Shown: positions 47,436-59,973, numbered from the stretch's first letter. The stretch: DNA of 64,000 nucleotides from Dactylellina haptotyla (GCA_031310005.1 CM062386.1:2666001-2730000), one strand, 5' to 3'. The notes: generated from the letters alone by a model not told the origin. Made by a program: numbers and translations.

Positions 47436-48961
47436 TTACATGTGCTCGATCGGCTCTTCCGGGAGGAGTTCTTCTCTAACCTCGATGGGTCTGTTGGGAA
47501 GGCACGCCTTGAGTGGAGGTTGGATGATTTCGTTGAAAAGGAAAGTTCCGTAAACCAGGAGACCGAAACCGAAAAGTTGGAGTGGGATGAACTTCTCCCA
47601 ACCGAGACCCAGAGAAACGACCCAGATAAAGAGGGTTCTGCAGGTATCGATGGTTGAGCGGGAAGTTGCGCTAACGGTTCGGGTAACAGAGATACCGAAA
47701 AAGTTGAAGGCACTGATAGATCATTGTTAGCTCGAATTTTATACCTAAGACAAAGGAAAAGCAACAGTATCATACCCAATGGAAATCATAATCATCACGC
47801 TGCTAACAAAGACATTCTTGATTCCCATCTCGCGCAGTCCCTCTTCTGCATCAAAGTATCCGCGTCTGCCAGCCTCGGTGACACCGATCCAGAAGTGGAG
47901 GATAACCATGCCGACAGCGGTGACGCTGAATCCAAAGATACCTTCCCAGCCGACGACCTGGAGTGGCTCCATAGCATAGCTTTCCAAGATGTACTCTTCC
48001 AAGACGAATTGGGTGGCGGTGAAGATTTGAGCACCAGCGATGAGCATGACACCGATGAGCGATCTGAGGACGCTGGCATCGACCTCCAGCTCCGAAGGTT
48101 CAGCCGACTTGAAGAGAGCTCCGGCGAGACCGACAACCGCAACACCGGTGACGACGATGAACAAGGCGAGCCAGTGGAAGAGGTAGAGATGGCGCTTGAG
48201 GAAGATGACGCTGAAGAGACCGACGAAAAGGACGAGTGCACCTCTGGTCATTTGGTAGACTGCAAACCCCACAGTTAGCTATGGTCTTGAAGCGGATTCA
48301 GACCAAAAAAGGTCAAGTGAACGTACTACTCGCGGCGACGAAGAGCAAACCGACATTCATCAATGTTGTTCCGCAGATATCGCAAACTAGAAAAATTCGG
48401 AAGGAAACCCCCATATTTAGTAAAAACCCCGATGTTTCAGGAACGTCTCCGCCGAGACCACGCTTTTTGGAATCCCACATACTGGCTGGCAAACTCAACA
48501 GGAGGATCTTGTATCCACTGAGCGGCGGGCGTTCGGTCGAATTCACGGTGAGAGCCTTCAGGACCGGGCTGCTGGGTTCGGCGGGGTCCTCCAAGGGCTC
48601 GTTGGCAGCGATGGGCTGGTATCCGTCGGTGTCGGTTCGCTTCTGCTGGAATCTGAGGTAGAGACGGTAGAGGCCGATGACCAGCCAACAGCCCATCTCT
48701 CCGATGAACATCTGCAGGGTCTGGATGACGGGTTGTTCAAAGTTCTCACGCTTACGCGGATCCGGGTCGGAGCAGTTGCGCACGCATTGCTGGTCCTGCC
48801 ATTTCGTCAGGAGGGTGTTGGAGCAGCCGGTTAGAAGCATTCCGGTCCTGGGGGAGCACGAGTTAGCTGGGTTTCCCTATTCTATGCTATCTCCGCACGG
48901 GAGAGGGTTGGATATAGTTGAGGCCGTACACGAGGACCAGGATGAGAGGTTTGGACGACAT
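47436..48961 (-). CDS. SLC35F6-like drug/metabolite-superfamily transporter
   Basis: Multi-pass membrane protein of the nucleotide-sugar/EamA transporter clan, closest to animal SLC35F6. Five exons: 48930-48961, 48483-48847, 48327-48386, 47776-48259 and 47436-47712; introns 82, 96, 67 and 63 bases; 405 residues. About ten hydrophobic segments can be traced, starting MSSKPLILVLVTGMLLTGCSNTLLTKWQD. The family core is ICDICGTTLMNVGLLFVAAS joined to IYQMTRGALVLFVGLFSVIFLKR, then WLALFIVVTGVAVVG and, after the last intron, FNFFGISVTRTVSATSRSTIDTCRTLFIW. A loop of ~60 polar residues lies between the first two helices. Intron 2 (96 bases) has no stop in frame; I remove it because splicing restores the conserved LPAICDICGTTL. 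Substrate is unknown; human SLC35F6 is lysosomal or mitochondrial, and location here is not evident. Confidence 0.9.
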
Positions 48962-50051
48962 TTTGCTAAGGAGATGCGAGAACGGGTCACGTTGTGAGGG
49001 TTACGACGCCAAGTTGCGATGATGACTTCCGAGCGACGGGTTGACCTGCCCAACTAACAGTCGACTGGATCAAATGAAGGACAAAAAACGGATAAAAGCA
49101 AGAAGAGAGTATGCAGTATTCGAGGGTCGTGGGCAACGGGAGTCTTCAGCATCGAGGACCTCGCTGAGGATTCGATGGAGAAGAGGAAGAGAGGTTGGCT
49201 GCGAGAGAGAGGAAGAAGGAGTGTCGTTTGGGCGGGTGATCAGGCGGAATGCGGACCACGTGACCCGGCAACCTCGTCCGCAACGCATTTTCCGTCGACG
49301 GAAATGGAGAAACACCGCCTGACCCGGTCGACTGATTGCTAGCCGCCGGACTGGCTCACTCGACCAATCGCACCTCCACCACCTCCCGCGTCATCCCCGT
49401 CGTTCTTCTTACGCTTGGACACTTCCTCGTGCTCTCTCTTTCAGAACAGAATTTTTATCATTGTGGTCTCATAATAACTCCACTAATCGACTCGGCCCGT
49501 AAAAAATAATAGACGGAAGATGTAAAGTCGGCGGTCCATATAAAAGAACCAAACCAGAACAAAATCTAAAAGAGAGGAAAAAACATAAAACAGATCGTAA
49601 CTCTCCAACTCCGGATGTGCAGCAGTAGCTCGTAGCTCGGGGGATATCAATTTAAAAAGAAATAAAAAAATGAGAAAAAAATGAGCCGAAAAAATAAACA
49701 TGAACGCAAAAAGCGGTATTTTTGCACGCAAACAGGAAACCCGCCAGCCCGCTCCCAATGCATCCCGATTGCACCATTAAACCAAAACCCGACAAAAAGG
49801 TAGGCTTGCTAAGCTCCAGCAAGGAAACAACGTATAAATGTGCAAATAAATATATATATAAAAAGGTCAACTCGTAAATTAGTCCTGCTAGCAAAACCCC
49901 TGCTCCAAAGGAAGGAATAAAAGAACGAAAGAAAGAAAGAAGAGAAAACGGCGAGATATTTACCGAAGGAATGTCTCGTAAACCAGAGAGGCATATCAAC
50001 GTAGAGAGTAAAGGTCGTAAGGAAAGAGATGAAAAAACAGCAAACGTCACC
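48962..50051. other. Intergenic: transporter promoter side and F-box/LRR 3' flank
   Basis: 1.1 kb between head-to-tail minus-strand genes. Bases 49480-49960 are A-rich on the plus strand with a TA stretch at 49848-49861. No supportable gene; frames up to 93 codons only, apart from one low-complexity Phe/Leu-rich frame at 49652-50176 that overlaps the neighbouring gene. Confidence 0.6.
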
Positions 50052-52112
50052 TCACATAACAGAGCACCCGCCAGTTCGCCTCCTCCTTCTCCCGTCGTGA
50101 TTATCATCCAAATCCAGCAGCGCGGCTTCCCGAGCCCTCCTCCTCCGCCTACGACTGCTCTGCGTCGTATCCTCATTCGACGTCATGTGATCAGCCCATC
50201 TGTCCTCCAGCCATTTGGAACTAGCAAAATCGCCCCGGAGCACCAGTTTCATATGTTGATCTGCCGTCTGCTGCCACCCGTAGTAACACTTCAAATGGAT
50301 GACTTCCCGGCACACCGGCATGCTGTTGTTGACGTTGCTCTTGCTGCTCTTCATCTCGCTCGTGTGCGTGCTGTTCGCCGTGAGCACGCTGTGGATACCG
50401 GTCCAGTTCACGTTCACGCAATCGAAGCAAACCAGACGGAGTCCGACCTTCGGTTTCCTCGACTTCGAATTAGTGCTTGCCCGGCGGCGTATTGCACCAG
50501 CAGCTTCAGCTAGGAATGCATCGGTGATACGAGCTGTTCCCCTCACGTTAGTATCCAGTTTTGTTTTTACATATGAAACGAGGAGAGTACGTACTGTTGT
50601 CAAGCTCTACATTTCGGAGAGCCGTGCAACTCTTGATGACGGGAATCATGCCTTCATCCGAAATGCTCTCGCAAAAGGAAAGCTGCAGATGCCTCAGCGA
50701 CTTGGCACAGGGAGCCTTTGCTAACTCCAGCATTGCATCGTTCGTAACATTCGAGCATTCCTCAAGATCCAAGTGGCTCAGCTTGGGCACTGTCGGCAGA
50801 AACTCCGTGAGCCCTTCATCCGTGATTTCCGCCACGTTCGCCAATTCGAGACCCTCCAGATTCGGTACATTATGCGTAAGGTGCCTCAACGCCAGATCGG
50901 TAAGTCCGCGGCATTTGCTGACATTCAGATGCTTCAATCTCCGAGCTGGCGCTGTCGTCCGGTCAGTTAGAGGGTCGATATCCGGTTCGACTCCCTCCAC
51001 TAAAATCCGAACAGACTCGTCCGTCAAGCTTTCGCACCCGCCGAGAGCTAGTTTTTCAAGCGTGTTTGTCCTAAATATAGCCTCAAGCGTCATTTCATCG
51101 TTAATACCGTGACACTCGGCCGCCCGAAGATCCCTCAATAGCGTGCACGATTCCACGATCTTGCGAATGCCCCTGGCGTCCATGTTGGCGCAGAACGAGA
51201 TATCCAAGGTCGTGAGAAGCTTGCACGATTCGGCTATGTGTTTGCAGGTAAGATTAGAAACAGCTTCGAGGCCAGAAATATTCAACTGGATGAGGCTGTG
51301 GTTGTTGGTGATCAGTCTGTGCACGGTGGGCCGGGAAAGAGAGCATCCTTCCAGAGACGCCGAAAGAAGGTTATTGCAAGTAGAAGTTATGGCGTGGAAC
51401 TCGTTTTGTAGTTGAACACATCCTCTGATAAACGGAGCTATTAGTCTTGCTTTCGAAAAGAAACATCAGATCTCAACGTAAAACAGTTTAGGCACGAACC
51501 GAAGGTTTAGGTAGCGGATGAACGAGCCGCTCAAGCCGATTAGTTTCGTTAATTGATGGGCCGGTATTCTCTTATAGAAAGTCCCCGTATCCAGCACGCT
51601 CCAAAGTTGACCATCAAAGCAAAGACGTCCCATGGTTTTGTTGACCTGAATTCAATCAGCACCACTCAGAAACGTGCAAACCGGTGTACTTATTAAAATA
51701 AACATACCATAGAGCACCGTATCAGCTCCTTCGGCTCCAAGTAACTCAATACCTGCAAGCAAATCTCCCCAGGCAGTATCTCTAAAAAGTTCCTTGGAGT
51801 ATTTCTGTACGGTTGCGACAGCTGGAGAGGAACGGCCTTTGGGACAGCAGAGGTATTCGACGCAAGGGCATTTTTGATAACGGCGTCCTTCTCGGCGACC
51901 CGGGCAGCATGTCGTTCACTGTTACCATGGCGAGAACCAGTCGACAGAGATATACAAGATACGGAATTTCGAGTGGCGTATTGAGGGTCGGAATTGAGAT
52001 CTGTGAGCTGAGGGGACGATGATGCCCGCCCTATTCTGTTCAGCAGCCGTCGTCGGGTCCGCCGTTTGACGACCGGGGCGTCGTGAAGCATGATTGCAGC
52101 TTCCGTCGACAT
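50052..52112 (-). CDS. F-box/leucine-rich-repeat protein with polybasic CaaX tail
   Basis: Probable SCF adaptor. Four exons: 51708-52112, 51500-51645, 50595-51424 and 50052-50533; introns 62, 75 and 61 bases; 620 residues. A basic leader (KRRTRRRLLNRIGR) precedes the F-box at ~109-150 (FLEILPGEICLQVLSYLEPKEL). About a dozen cysteine-type LRRs follow (~160-470), for example LGGCESLTDESV, VSKCRGLTDLAL and LEECSNVTNDAM. The C-terminal 110 residues contain two Arg runs (RRRRRRAR and GRRRRRTGG) and end in Cys-Ser-Val-Met, a CaaX box of the farnesyl type. This architecture parallels animal FBXL2/FBXL20, whose CaaX lipid anchors the ligase to membranes. It is distinct from grrA 45 kb away, which has an acidic tail. 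Membrane anchoring is inferred from the motif. Confidence 0.9.
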
Positions 52113-55100
52113 GTTTGGTGGTAAATTAAGAGATAAAAAAATACAAAATACAAAGCTACCAAGTGGATTAGAAAGTTTTAGCTTTTGTTAAAAATGGATC
52201 CAGCCCAAGACGGAGGGCTTTTTGTTCGGGCTTTTCGTTCGAAGTAGCAGGGTGCACTAGTGGAGGTTGGAAGTGTTGTCGAGTATGCACATGCCCGCAA
52301 CCTGCCGATTCCCTGTTTCGGATTAAACGGGAGGACGGAATACAGGGTGGAAGCTGGCGGGAAGAAGCTATAGCCTGAAGAGACAGAAAGATAGACCCGA
52401 TGACAACATGTATTTTGCGTCCCGGTGCGTTTTCTCCATCAATTGGAAGGCACAGAGAGAAACTGGCGATGAGGAGAAATGTCAGGTAGAGTTGATGGTT
52501 GACGGCGGCGAGTTTTGGTGCCAACGTAGTGGAGAGTTGGATCGGCCGTGGCGGACTGTTCCGGGGCGCAACGAGGCAATTGTGATGCGGGATTCAGAAT
52601 TCGGCAATACCAAGTCCCCTTCGGTCGTCTTAGTATCGTGGAAAGCGGGGCACAAGATCCAGCCGCTGCGACTCTCTGCAGATAGCGAGCAGGTGCTAGC
52701 AAAAGAAGGAAAGGTGCTTCGTTGGAAAGAGGAAGCTGCGAAATGGACCCACTATCCGCTTTCTCTGGGGGAGCACAGCGGAGCGGGGATGGGGAGTAGA
52801 TAAACCAAAATGTTGTCCGTCGAGCTGGCCGCTGGCATCAAGCGCACAGGAACTGGCGGCCTGGTACGGTTGGTTCCAAAGAACGGAGGTCCGACCAGGA
52901 ATTGGATTGAAATGCAGGAGCGTTATTTCTGTGCTTCTTTCCCGCTCCGTCGTTCTCCTCTCGAGCTCTAGCCCCGGTTTTTGAGGTTTCGATCTGGTCG
53001 AAGGTATTTATTTATTTCCCTCGCCTCGTTTCCCCTCTACGGCTGTTACCTTCGGCCTATACGAAGCGATCTCTTTCCAGCCGAGAAATGTGCTAAAGTC
53101 GAAAATGCCAAACGCTGTGCCTCAGCTTTGAGCCGACCCGGAGAGATGATGCCCGTTAGAATAGTCTCCTCTGTCTTGGTTCCCAAGACAAGCTGTGGAT
53201 ACGAAGGCTGGTTAGGAATGCTCCTGGTGGCTGAAAAGGCGAACGGCGAACGGATGCCCTGGGATTCAAAGATGAATACATGAAAATAGCTAGGGGATTC
53301 CGCGATATATATTAATATATGTACCACACACTTGCTTCCGACTGCGTCGCTGCTGCACATCTAATGGAACATCGAGCTCGTCATTTTTTTATTAATGCAG
53401 GTAAGCTCACCTGTTCGTCTATCGCAGCAGCCACCAGATAGCTAGCTCTTACTTTTTTATTTTATTTTCCTTTCGGTACGGTATATGGATTATCCATGCA
53501 GGCACATCGTCTGGGAGGAGGCATTCCCAGAGAAGGTATCGGCAAGTAACAAACTTGTAGATATCCACTTCCGATAACACACATCGGGAGCTCGGAATAC
53601 TCCAGAGATAAGATGGTCGTCCCTCGCCATTGCGAAATGACTTGGCTGCATGACCCAGGGAGAGTGGCCATGTGCCCGCTGCCTGGCTTGGGCTCAAATC
53701 TGAACCTTGGCTCAAACTACCTCCTTTCGGAGCTGGCTGGTCGTCTAGCTATATTTTAAAAGCACGACATGCCTCGAGGACACCCCTAAGCAGATTTACA
53801 TATTGGAGAAACCAAAACCATGTCCCGCTACCCTTCTTCTACTTCAGCTTGGAGGTGATGCCGCCGTCGGGGGTTGGACTTTGAAGCTAGCTTATCGTGG
53901 ACCCTGCACACACTTGGGACCCCACGCGAGACCACCATGAAAAAGGTCCAAAGATCAGACGAAATTTACTTGTGACCCTTTTAAAACTGTACTTTTATTT
54001 TCGCAACAACTCTTATCTAATCTCCGCTGGGCTAGCTCGGAGCAGCTGTCATGCAAGGGTGAGCTCCCTTGGAGGACACCGAACACTTCGCATATCGGTT
54101 ACCATCTCGCAAATGTTGTGATGTTTGCGAACTAAAGGTTGTGGTGCTAGCTTGGAACCCCTCAGCAGAAACGAGTGCGGGGTTCTACAGGCCTGCTATC
54201 TTCAAACTTTCCTTCTGAGGATGATAGTCGATAGTAGTTCCTGTGAGAAGGATTCCTTTTTACTTTTAAAAAAAAAATCAATGAAGGATCGCTAAGTTGC
54301 AACCTCGGAATTAGCAATTCACAGGCAGGGCATTCCAAGCTGAGGGAGGGGCACCAAAGATGCCGCCAAGCTGGTATTTTCAGGAGAAGCAATGGTATGG
54401 AGGGGTACATACACACTATCGATCAGCTCTCAGTCAGGTCTCAGTCTGAGCGGAGGCATCTGATGTCCGCACAAGGATGCGAACCGCGTTATTTTAGCAA
54501 ATGCCAATTGACGATTGGGCAAGAGTAGGCATGGGTCCTTCTATTCGTTAACTTAAACTTATTGCGGTGAGGTCTCGTTTGATCGATGCAGTTACTAGTC
54601 TCGACACTCCGAGTTTGACCTCACCCGTTCCGGATGTGTTGCCTACGCACTTCAATGTGGCGGGCCTGTTCGATGATGATTTTGACGATGCAGGTATCAC
54701 CAAACTTCTTCCTTCAATGTAAAAGAGTGGGTATCAGGATTAGTCTTCTGCACCCTCCATTCGATGTATTCCCTCTTCATGTACGTATCCGTAGAATTCT
54801 TTTATACCCTCGATCGATTTGGTGTCACACGAACCAGTCCCCAGCAGCCCGTCCGTTCCTTGCTGTGCCCCCCGGCTTGTGACATCTGCGTTCCAAAATT
54901 GAGATGTCATGCGGCCAACCACCAGCCCTACCGAACCGACGAACAAAACCACATCCTTCTCTGTAAACCCAACGCTGGCCAACCTACCCCCGGATTAATG
55001 GCCTTATAGGTCGGCTGCCGCGAGCCTGCTGAGTTGCGCATTTGTAGAAAAATCGAGGCGACGACAATAATATCTTTATTCACGGACGTCTGCATGGTAG

Positions 55101-55176
55101 CTGGGGCATAAATAATATACGTATGCTCGCTCTCTTTCTCTCTCCAACGTAGGCATAATGTTCTAACTTTTTCGCT
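52113..55176. other. Divergent intergenic region between the F-box/LRR gene and the PXA gene
   Basis: 3.1 kb with both promoters. On the minus strand two overlapping frames (52168-52524 and 52439-52702) look slightly protein-like: one ends FQPPLVHPATSNEKPEQKAL..., the other starts MLAPARYLQRVAAAG like a mitochondrial leader. I could not join them to a known family, and they may be leader sequence of the F-box gene. The remaining 2.4 kb has only short random frames. Confidence 0.5.
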
Positions 55177-57018
55177 ATGATGACCAGCGTGCGTCCGAGA
55201 CCGCACAAGATGCCACCTTCCACCCGGCGGGCGGGAGTCCCTGTAGACTCGGAGGAGAGGAACCTGGCCGCTCTCACTAAACGCGTCCTCTGTGCCCACG
55301 CGCCACCGGGGAAAAGTATCGAAGAGGTACTCCCGGCCCTGAGCAGCTCGCCCAAAGTCGACCTTCAACTATATGGATTCATCTCTATAATCCTCAGGTT
55401 CGACCAACTGTTGCGTTTCAATATCGTAGGGCAGCTTGTGATACTGACTACGCTGTGTTTGAAGGGACTTTGTCCAGTCGTGGTATCAAAAAATCACACC
55501 GGATCATGAATTTATCGACGAGATCGTTCTTGTCATCGCGCACTGCACCCTTTCTTTAGAACAGCGTATTCGCCAGGTAGGTATCCTATACATCTCTATT
55601 TGTTGGACAAGGGTTAAAACAAAATAACTAGCTGGATCTTGAAACACTTCTTTTGGAGGAAGCTCCCGCTCTTCTGGAGAATCATGTAAAAGGTACATAT
55701 TCACTATCCAGCCGATATATACAGCGATTCTGATGATATTTTCTAGACTATAGAGTCGCCTTGGAGCGACAGTCAACTGCACTGTATCCGTATGCGACTG
55801 TGAATGAGATCTTTCACAGCATGCAGCCACACCCAGCTCTTATCTCCTCGCCGGAGAGCGAAAGGCTCTACCTGAAGATGCTTGGATCAGGTGTGCTGGC
55901 AGCTCTCCTGCCACCGGAGGATATACAATCCGACTGCGAGCGACTGCTAGTCCGCGAGATTCTTTCTAATATGGTGCTTTGGAACGTTGTGGACCGACTC
56001 AGCGAGCCCTTTATGATATTCGAACTGATAACTAAGGTCTGTAAGGTCGGTCTTGAAAAAAACACATCTCGAAACCAGACTGATGATTCGTCAATACAGG
56101 TCGTCACGATACTCGCGGCACCCAATAAGATCAAAGCTGCCGACGTTTCACACGCCAAAAGCACAGAGATTATGGCCTTCCTCCAGAGCGAGCCGCCTGA
56201 GCCAATCAAAAAACCCGACGATCCGGATCAGTCAGTCCTGCGGACCCTATCGTCTACCGCCATGACTTATCTCGAACACGCCTACACCTTCGTATCCGGG
56301 GCGGCCATCATTGCGAGACATGCATCCGCGTCCCTGGTGTCACTCTGGAAGGAACCTCCCCGGGAACTCCCCAAGCGCAGGAAGCCGATTCTCAAGCTGT
56401 CCGTGTGGAAAACTCTGGTCACGTTATTCTCACTTGATAGGCGGCAACCCTGGTTGCTCGGGTCGATACAACTAGCATCGACGCCGCTTACCGAGCAGCC
56501 GCCCGGGTCGCTGATCGATAAGTACGCCATTTCCCATCCTCCCGTTGGTGCCAAATATAAACTTTTCACGGAGTGCATATGCGGGCCATGCACCTCAGAA
56601 TGTGTGTCTATAAAATATAAAAAATGACGAGATCACTAATGTTTGTCCACGTTTTTTTTTTTTTCTTAGCTACCTCTCCCATGTATTCCAACAAGCAGTT
56701 CTCAACGAAGCCGTCCTTATCAGAATCCTATCAATTGCGAGGAACACCTTGTTCCCAAACGGCACGCTCGCCCCGCCCCGCGTGTATCCAACGGAAGACG
56801 AGAAAATGCTCATCCAGAAGCAGGCCGAGCTGGCAATCTGGAACGCTACACCGGATATAATCAAATCAATGTATATGCCGGCCAGCAAAGACGAGCAGCT
56901 GCGTGAAATCGGCGAGAGCCTTGCATTCCTGCGATCGAGGAGTTGTAACAAGCATCTGATATACCGGCTTCTGGACCTGTTGGTTTCACGGTTGGTTCCA
57001 GAAATGTTGGAGGGATGA
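55177..57018 (+). CDS. PXA-domain protein (sorting-nexin-associated domain)
   Basis: The PXA domain is found with PX domains in SNX13/14/25 and Mdm1, proteins of endosome and membrane-contact biology; fungi also have short PXA-only proteins, which this resembles. Five exons: 55177-55397, 55465-55576, 55632-55692, 55747-56605 and 56670-57018; introns 67, 55, 54 and 64 bases; 533 residues. The domain starts LRRDFVQSWYQKITPDHEFIDEIVLVIAHC, then LDLETLLLEEAPALLENHVKDYRVALE and a long LPPEDIQSDCERLLVREILSNMVL stretch. The C-terminal exon (YLSHVFQQAVLNEAVLIRILS...) completes it. No PX, RGS or clear transmembrane segment is seen. Uncertain points: the last donor (GTCTAT at 56606) is weak but is the only one of three overlapping GTs that keeps frame, and a 63-base in-frame intron might exist near 56035-56100. 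Confidence 0.78.
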
Positions 57019-59973
57019 GTCTAGCCGCGGGCGGATATATACTGCCGGTTCCCCTTTGTCTTCCTTTTTTTCTTCTTTCCTTTTCTACTGTGTACTTGTG
57101 TTTCGGTCCCGTTTTGTGCTCCACGGCATGGTTTAGAGAGTTTTGGCACCAACAGCGTGTACGGGAGAGGCGTTCAGGGTTGTATTTTTCTATTGGTTTC
57201 TTCTGTCTTGCTATAGCTCCATTTTGTTGTTTTTTTTGTTGTACGATTCCGAGATTTGACGCCTTAATAGCCCGCTGGACCCTTTTCCCCTATGTGGTGG
57301 ATAAATGGTTTCCTGGTTCTCGGGGCTGATGTATGGATACTGCTTAGCTTCTCCACCTTCGAGAGAGGGGGATGGGAGAGTGTTTGAGCCATTGAGTTGA
57401 CTCTTCCTTGGAGGTCTTACTACTCGTAAACTAAAGCCGCCTATTAACCAAGGCGGATTTTCCCTTCCCATCACTCCAAAGTTCCCCACCATGAATGACC
57501 AGGGCTAGCTCCGTAGCTAAGCAGCTAGCTTCGCAAGCTCTCGTAAACCTTCTTCCCACGTCCCGGGGTTTTTCTTCCACCTTCTCACACATTTACTCAA
57601 AAACACGCAAACACCCCTCCACCCTAATGCTCCGTTATGGCGTAAACACTCAAACTTGTAAACAATAACATGAATTGAATGCCTAGGCTTCCGCCAGGGT
57701 GGAGGGATTTAAAGTGTGATAGTGACGGGACGTGCATCTCTTTAACACGTTGATGTGTTGGCAGCTCCTCATGCAATGCAGCCTCTTTTTCGACCTTTCG
57801 AACTCACTAGCTCTCTCAATCGGAGTCTAGGTTACCCTTTCCTTTAGCACCCATGGCTATCATTTTGTTAGCAGTGAGGATCGTAGGGTTTCCTTTTGGT
57901 ACAGTCTCCACTGAGGCTTCCATGCGACTTTGAGGGTTGACAAATTTTTGCTTTTGACATGTTGTGGGTTCTGCCGCGTCTTTATTCCGTAGCCCTTCCT
58001 AGCTCACTCTGTCTCTCTCTCTCTCTGTCTCTCTTTCTTCGCAAGGGCTAGCTAGATTTCCGGGGAAGAGGCTATACTAAGTAAAGCCCGATTATATTCT
58101 TTCGAGAACCCGGTTGTTCCTTTTTCTTCCTCTCTCATGCAAGCTTATCGTCCAGGGTCATGGCGTAGGCTAGCTTAGTGCCCTCTGCTTTTGTGTCTTA
58201 ACAGGTCACGGGGCTTCAATTCTTGGACGGAGAGGACAAGAGATGGACAGACGGACAATCCATCGTTGCGAATTTGGGAGCGAGACGACGGGGATCAATT
58301 TTTTGTTTCCGAAGGGTATAGTGTGATATTCGTAAGATGCTACTGCTGACGATGCCGCATGTCCCAGTTCAGTTTTTTTCCCTTTCCACTTTCCATTCAA
58401 TCTTTCTGCCAGCGGCGACCTACTGCGATGCCATCAAATGAGTAAAAAGCCATGTGATATCAACATTGATAAACTAGTCCGGTATGTTCCCTTTTCGATC
58501 TCGAAATACGCACAACGAATCAAAATATCACGGTAAAAAAAAGTGCTTTCGGCTGTCAACCTTTCCAATTCGATGCCCTTCCGAGTTCCTCTAACAGGTT
58601 CGAAGTACATGTACCCCAGATCATCATAACAAGGAAGAGCGTGACTTTTAAGGTTCTCCACTAGACCTTGCCTGCTGTACATGTACACGTCTCTATAGCT
58701 GGTGGAAGATACATATATGCAACCCACAAGCAAGCAAGAATTTTTATACCCCCCGTCTGCTAACGCTGGATTTTATTATCCATACGGGCCGGGTCTCGAA
58801 CCGAAGACGACCGGCCGAACGTAAACGTAAAGTAAACCATGTCTGGCACGGATATGAGGGAGAGTGTGAGAAATAAAGAGAAAAAAAAGGAACGCTAAAA
58901 AGTGGGTTTGGTATGTATTGTATCTTCGAATCGAATTCTATATTCGGAATTTATTTGTTTTACATACAGTTTTTTTTTGGTTTAAAACAGGCACACAAAA
59001 AAATTATTTCCTTTTTTCTTCTTTTTGATGGGTATTTTATTTTTTCTTTTCTTCGGAATAGAAGAATTGTGCACATTCGAAAAAGAAGGAAAAGAAGGAA
59101 ATGCAAAAAAGTTTCAGGAACACGGGGGAAAAAAGCAGATGATAGTGAAGGCGAACGAGAAAGTGTGGGGGGATGGTTTGGGGTTATTACAATGCAGATA
59201 CAGTCTGATAATAAGAAAACAGTTTATAACAAAAGAGAAAGGAAAATAAATGCAGATAGAACAGCGGGAAAAACAAAAACCAAAAAAGAACTCACACACT
59301 CTCACACTTTAAACAAGTGGTTGCCAATCTATGCACGGGAATTTCGAACAGGAACTAAGGCTGTTAAAAACAAAAAGTGATGAGAAGAGGTAAACCAACA
59401 AAAACACATCTGAGTTCAACTGATATGACGCCAGGGATATGATCGGGGAGTATTGGTAAAAGAAAAATTGAAACACACGGTATAAGTGGGAAATAAAAAG
59501 ATAAAATAAAATTAGAGGTATATAGGAAATAGGAAAAAGCTGTGACCCCAAAGAAAAAAGAGTTGTTTTTTTGTTCGGCCGTACATGAAAATGCTTTATA
59601 TAGGAAAACTCCAACCATCCGCTCATCGCTAACGCCATGATGCCACCTTCTAAAAAGAAAATGTGTAGAAAAACGGGATTTAATATAAATAGCGGGAAAT
59701 AGTGTACCGTGAAGGGGAATAGAAAGAGGTATACAAAAAAAGGGAAATTTTGGCAGTCTGAAAATTTTAGTAATTAATACGGCTTTGACGAAAAGCCTTC
59801 ATCTTATCCGGAACGAATGTCGGGTGCCTGTATTGGTTTGTTGGATTAAAAAAGAGTAGTGGTAGTATATGAATAAAAACAGGTGGACCGGGGACTAGTA
59901 TGCTTGTTGTCAGAGAAAACAGACTAACAAATGGGATTCGTATACGTCGTTAGATGCAGTTAATTTGTTTATT
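57019..59973. other. Convergent intergenic region between the PXA and CENP-B-type genes
   Basis: 3 kb between two stop codons. A TC-rich tract lies at 58006-58038. Bases 58860-59700 are very A-rich on the plus strand. A 99-codon minus-strand frame (58434-58733) is the most protein-like item but has no recognisable family. A GGTCTCGAACC sequence at 58793 resembles a tRNA B box but lacks tRNA context. Confidence 0.55.
58006..58038. repeat. TC dinucleotide tract
   Basis: Polypyrimidine (TC)n of about 33 bases with single G interruptions, in the convergent region between two genes. Confidence 0.85.

Noticed and set aside
54928-55368. 146-codon minus-strand frame
   Set aside because: Opposite-strand shadow of the first PXA exon and its leader.
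58780-58815. tRNA B-box-like sequence GGTCTCGAACC
   Set aside because: No A box, acceptor stem or anticodon arm at the right distance on either strand.
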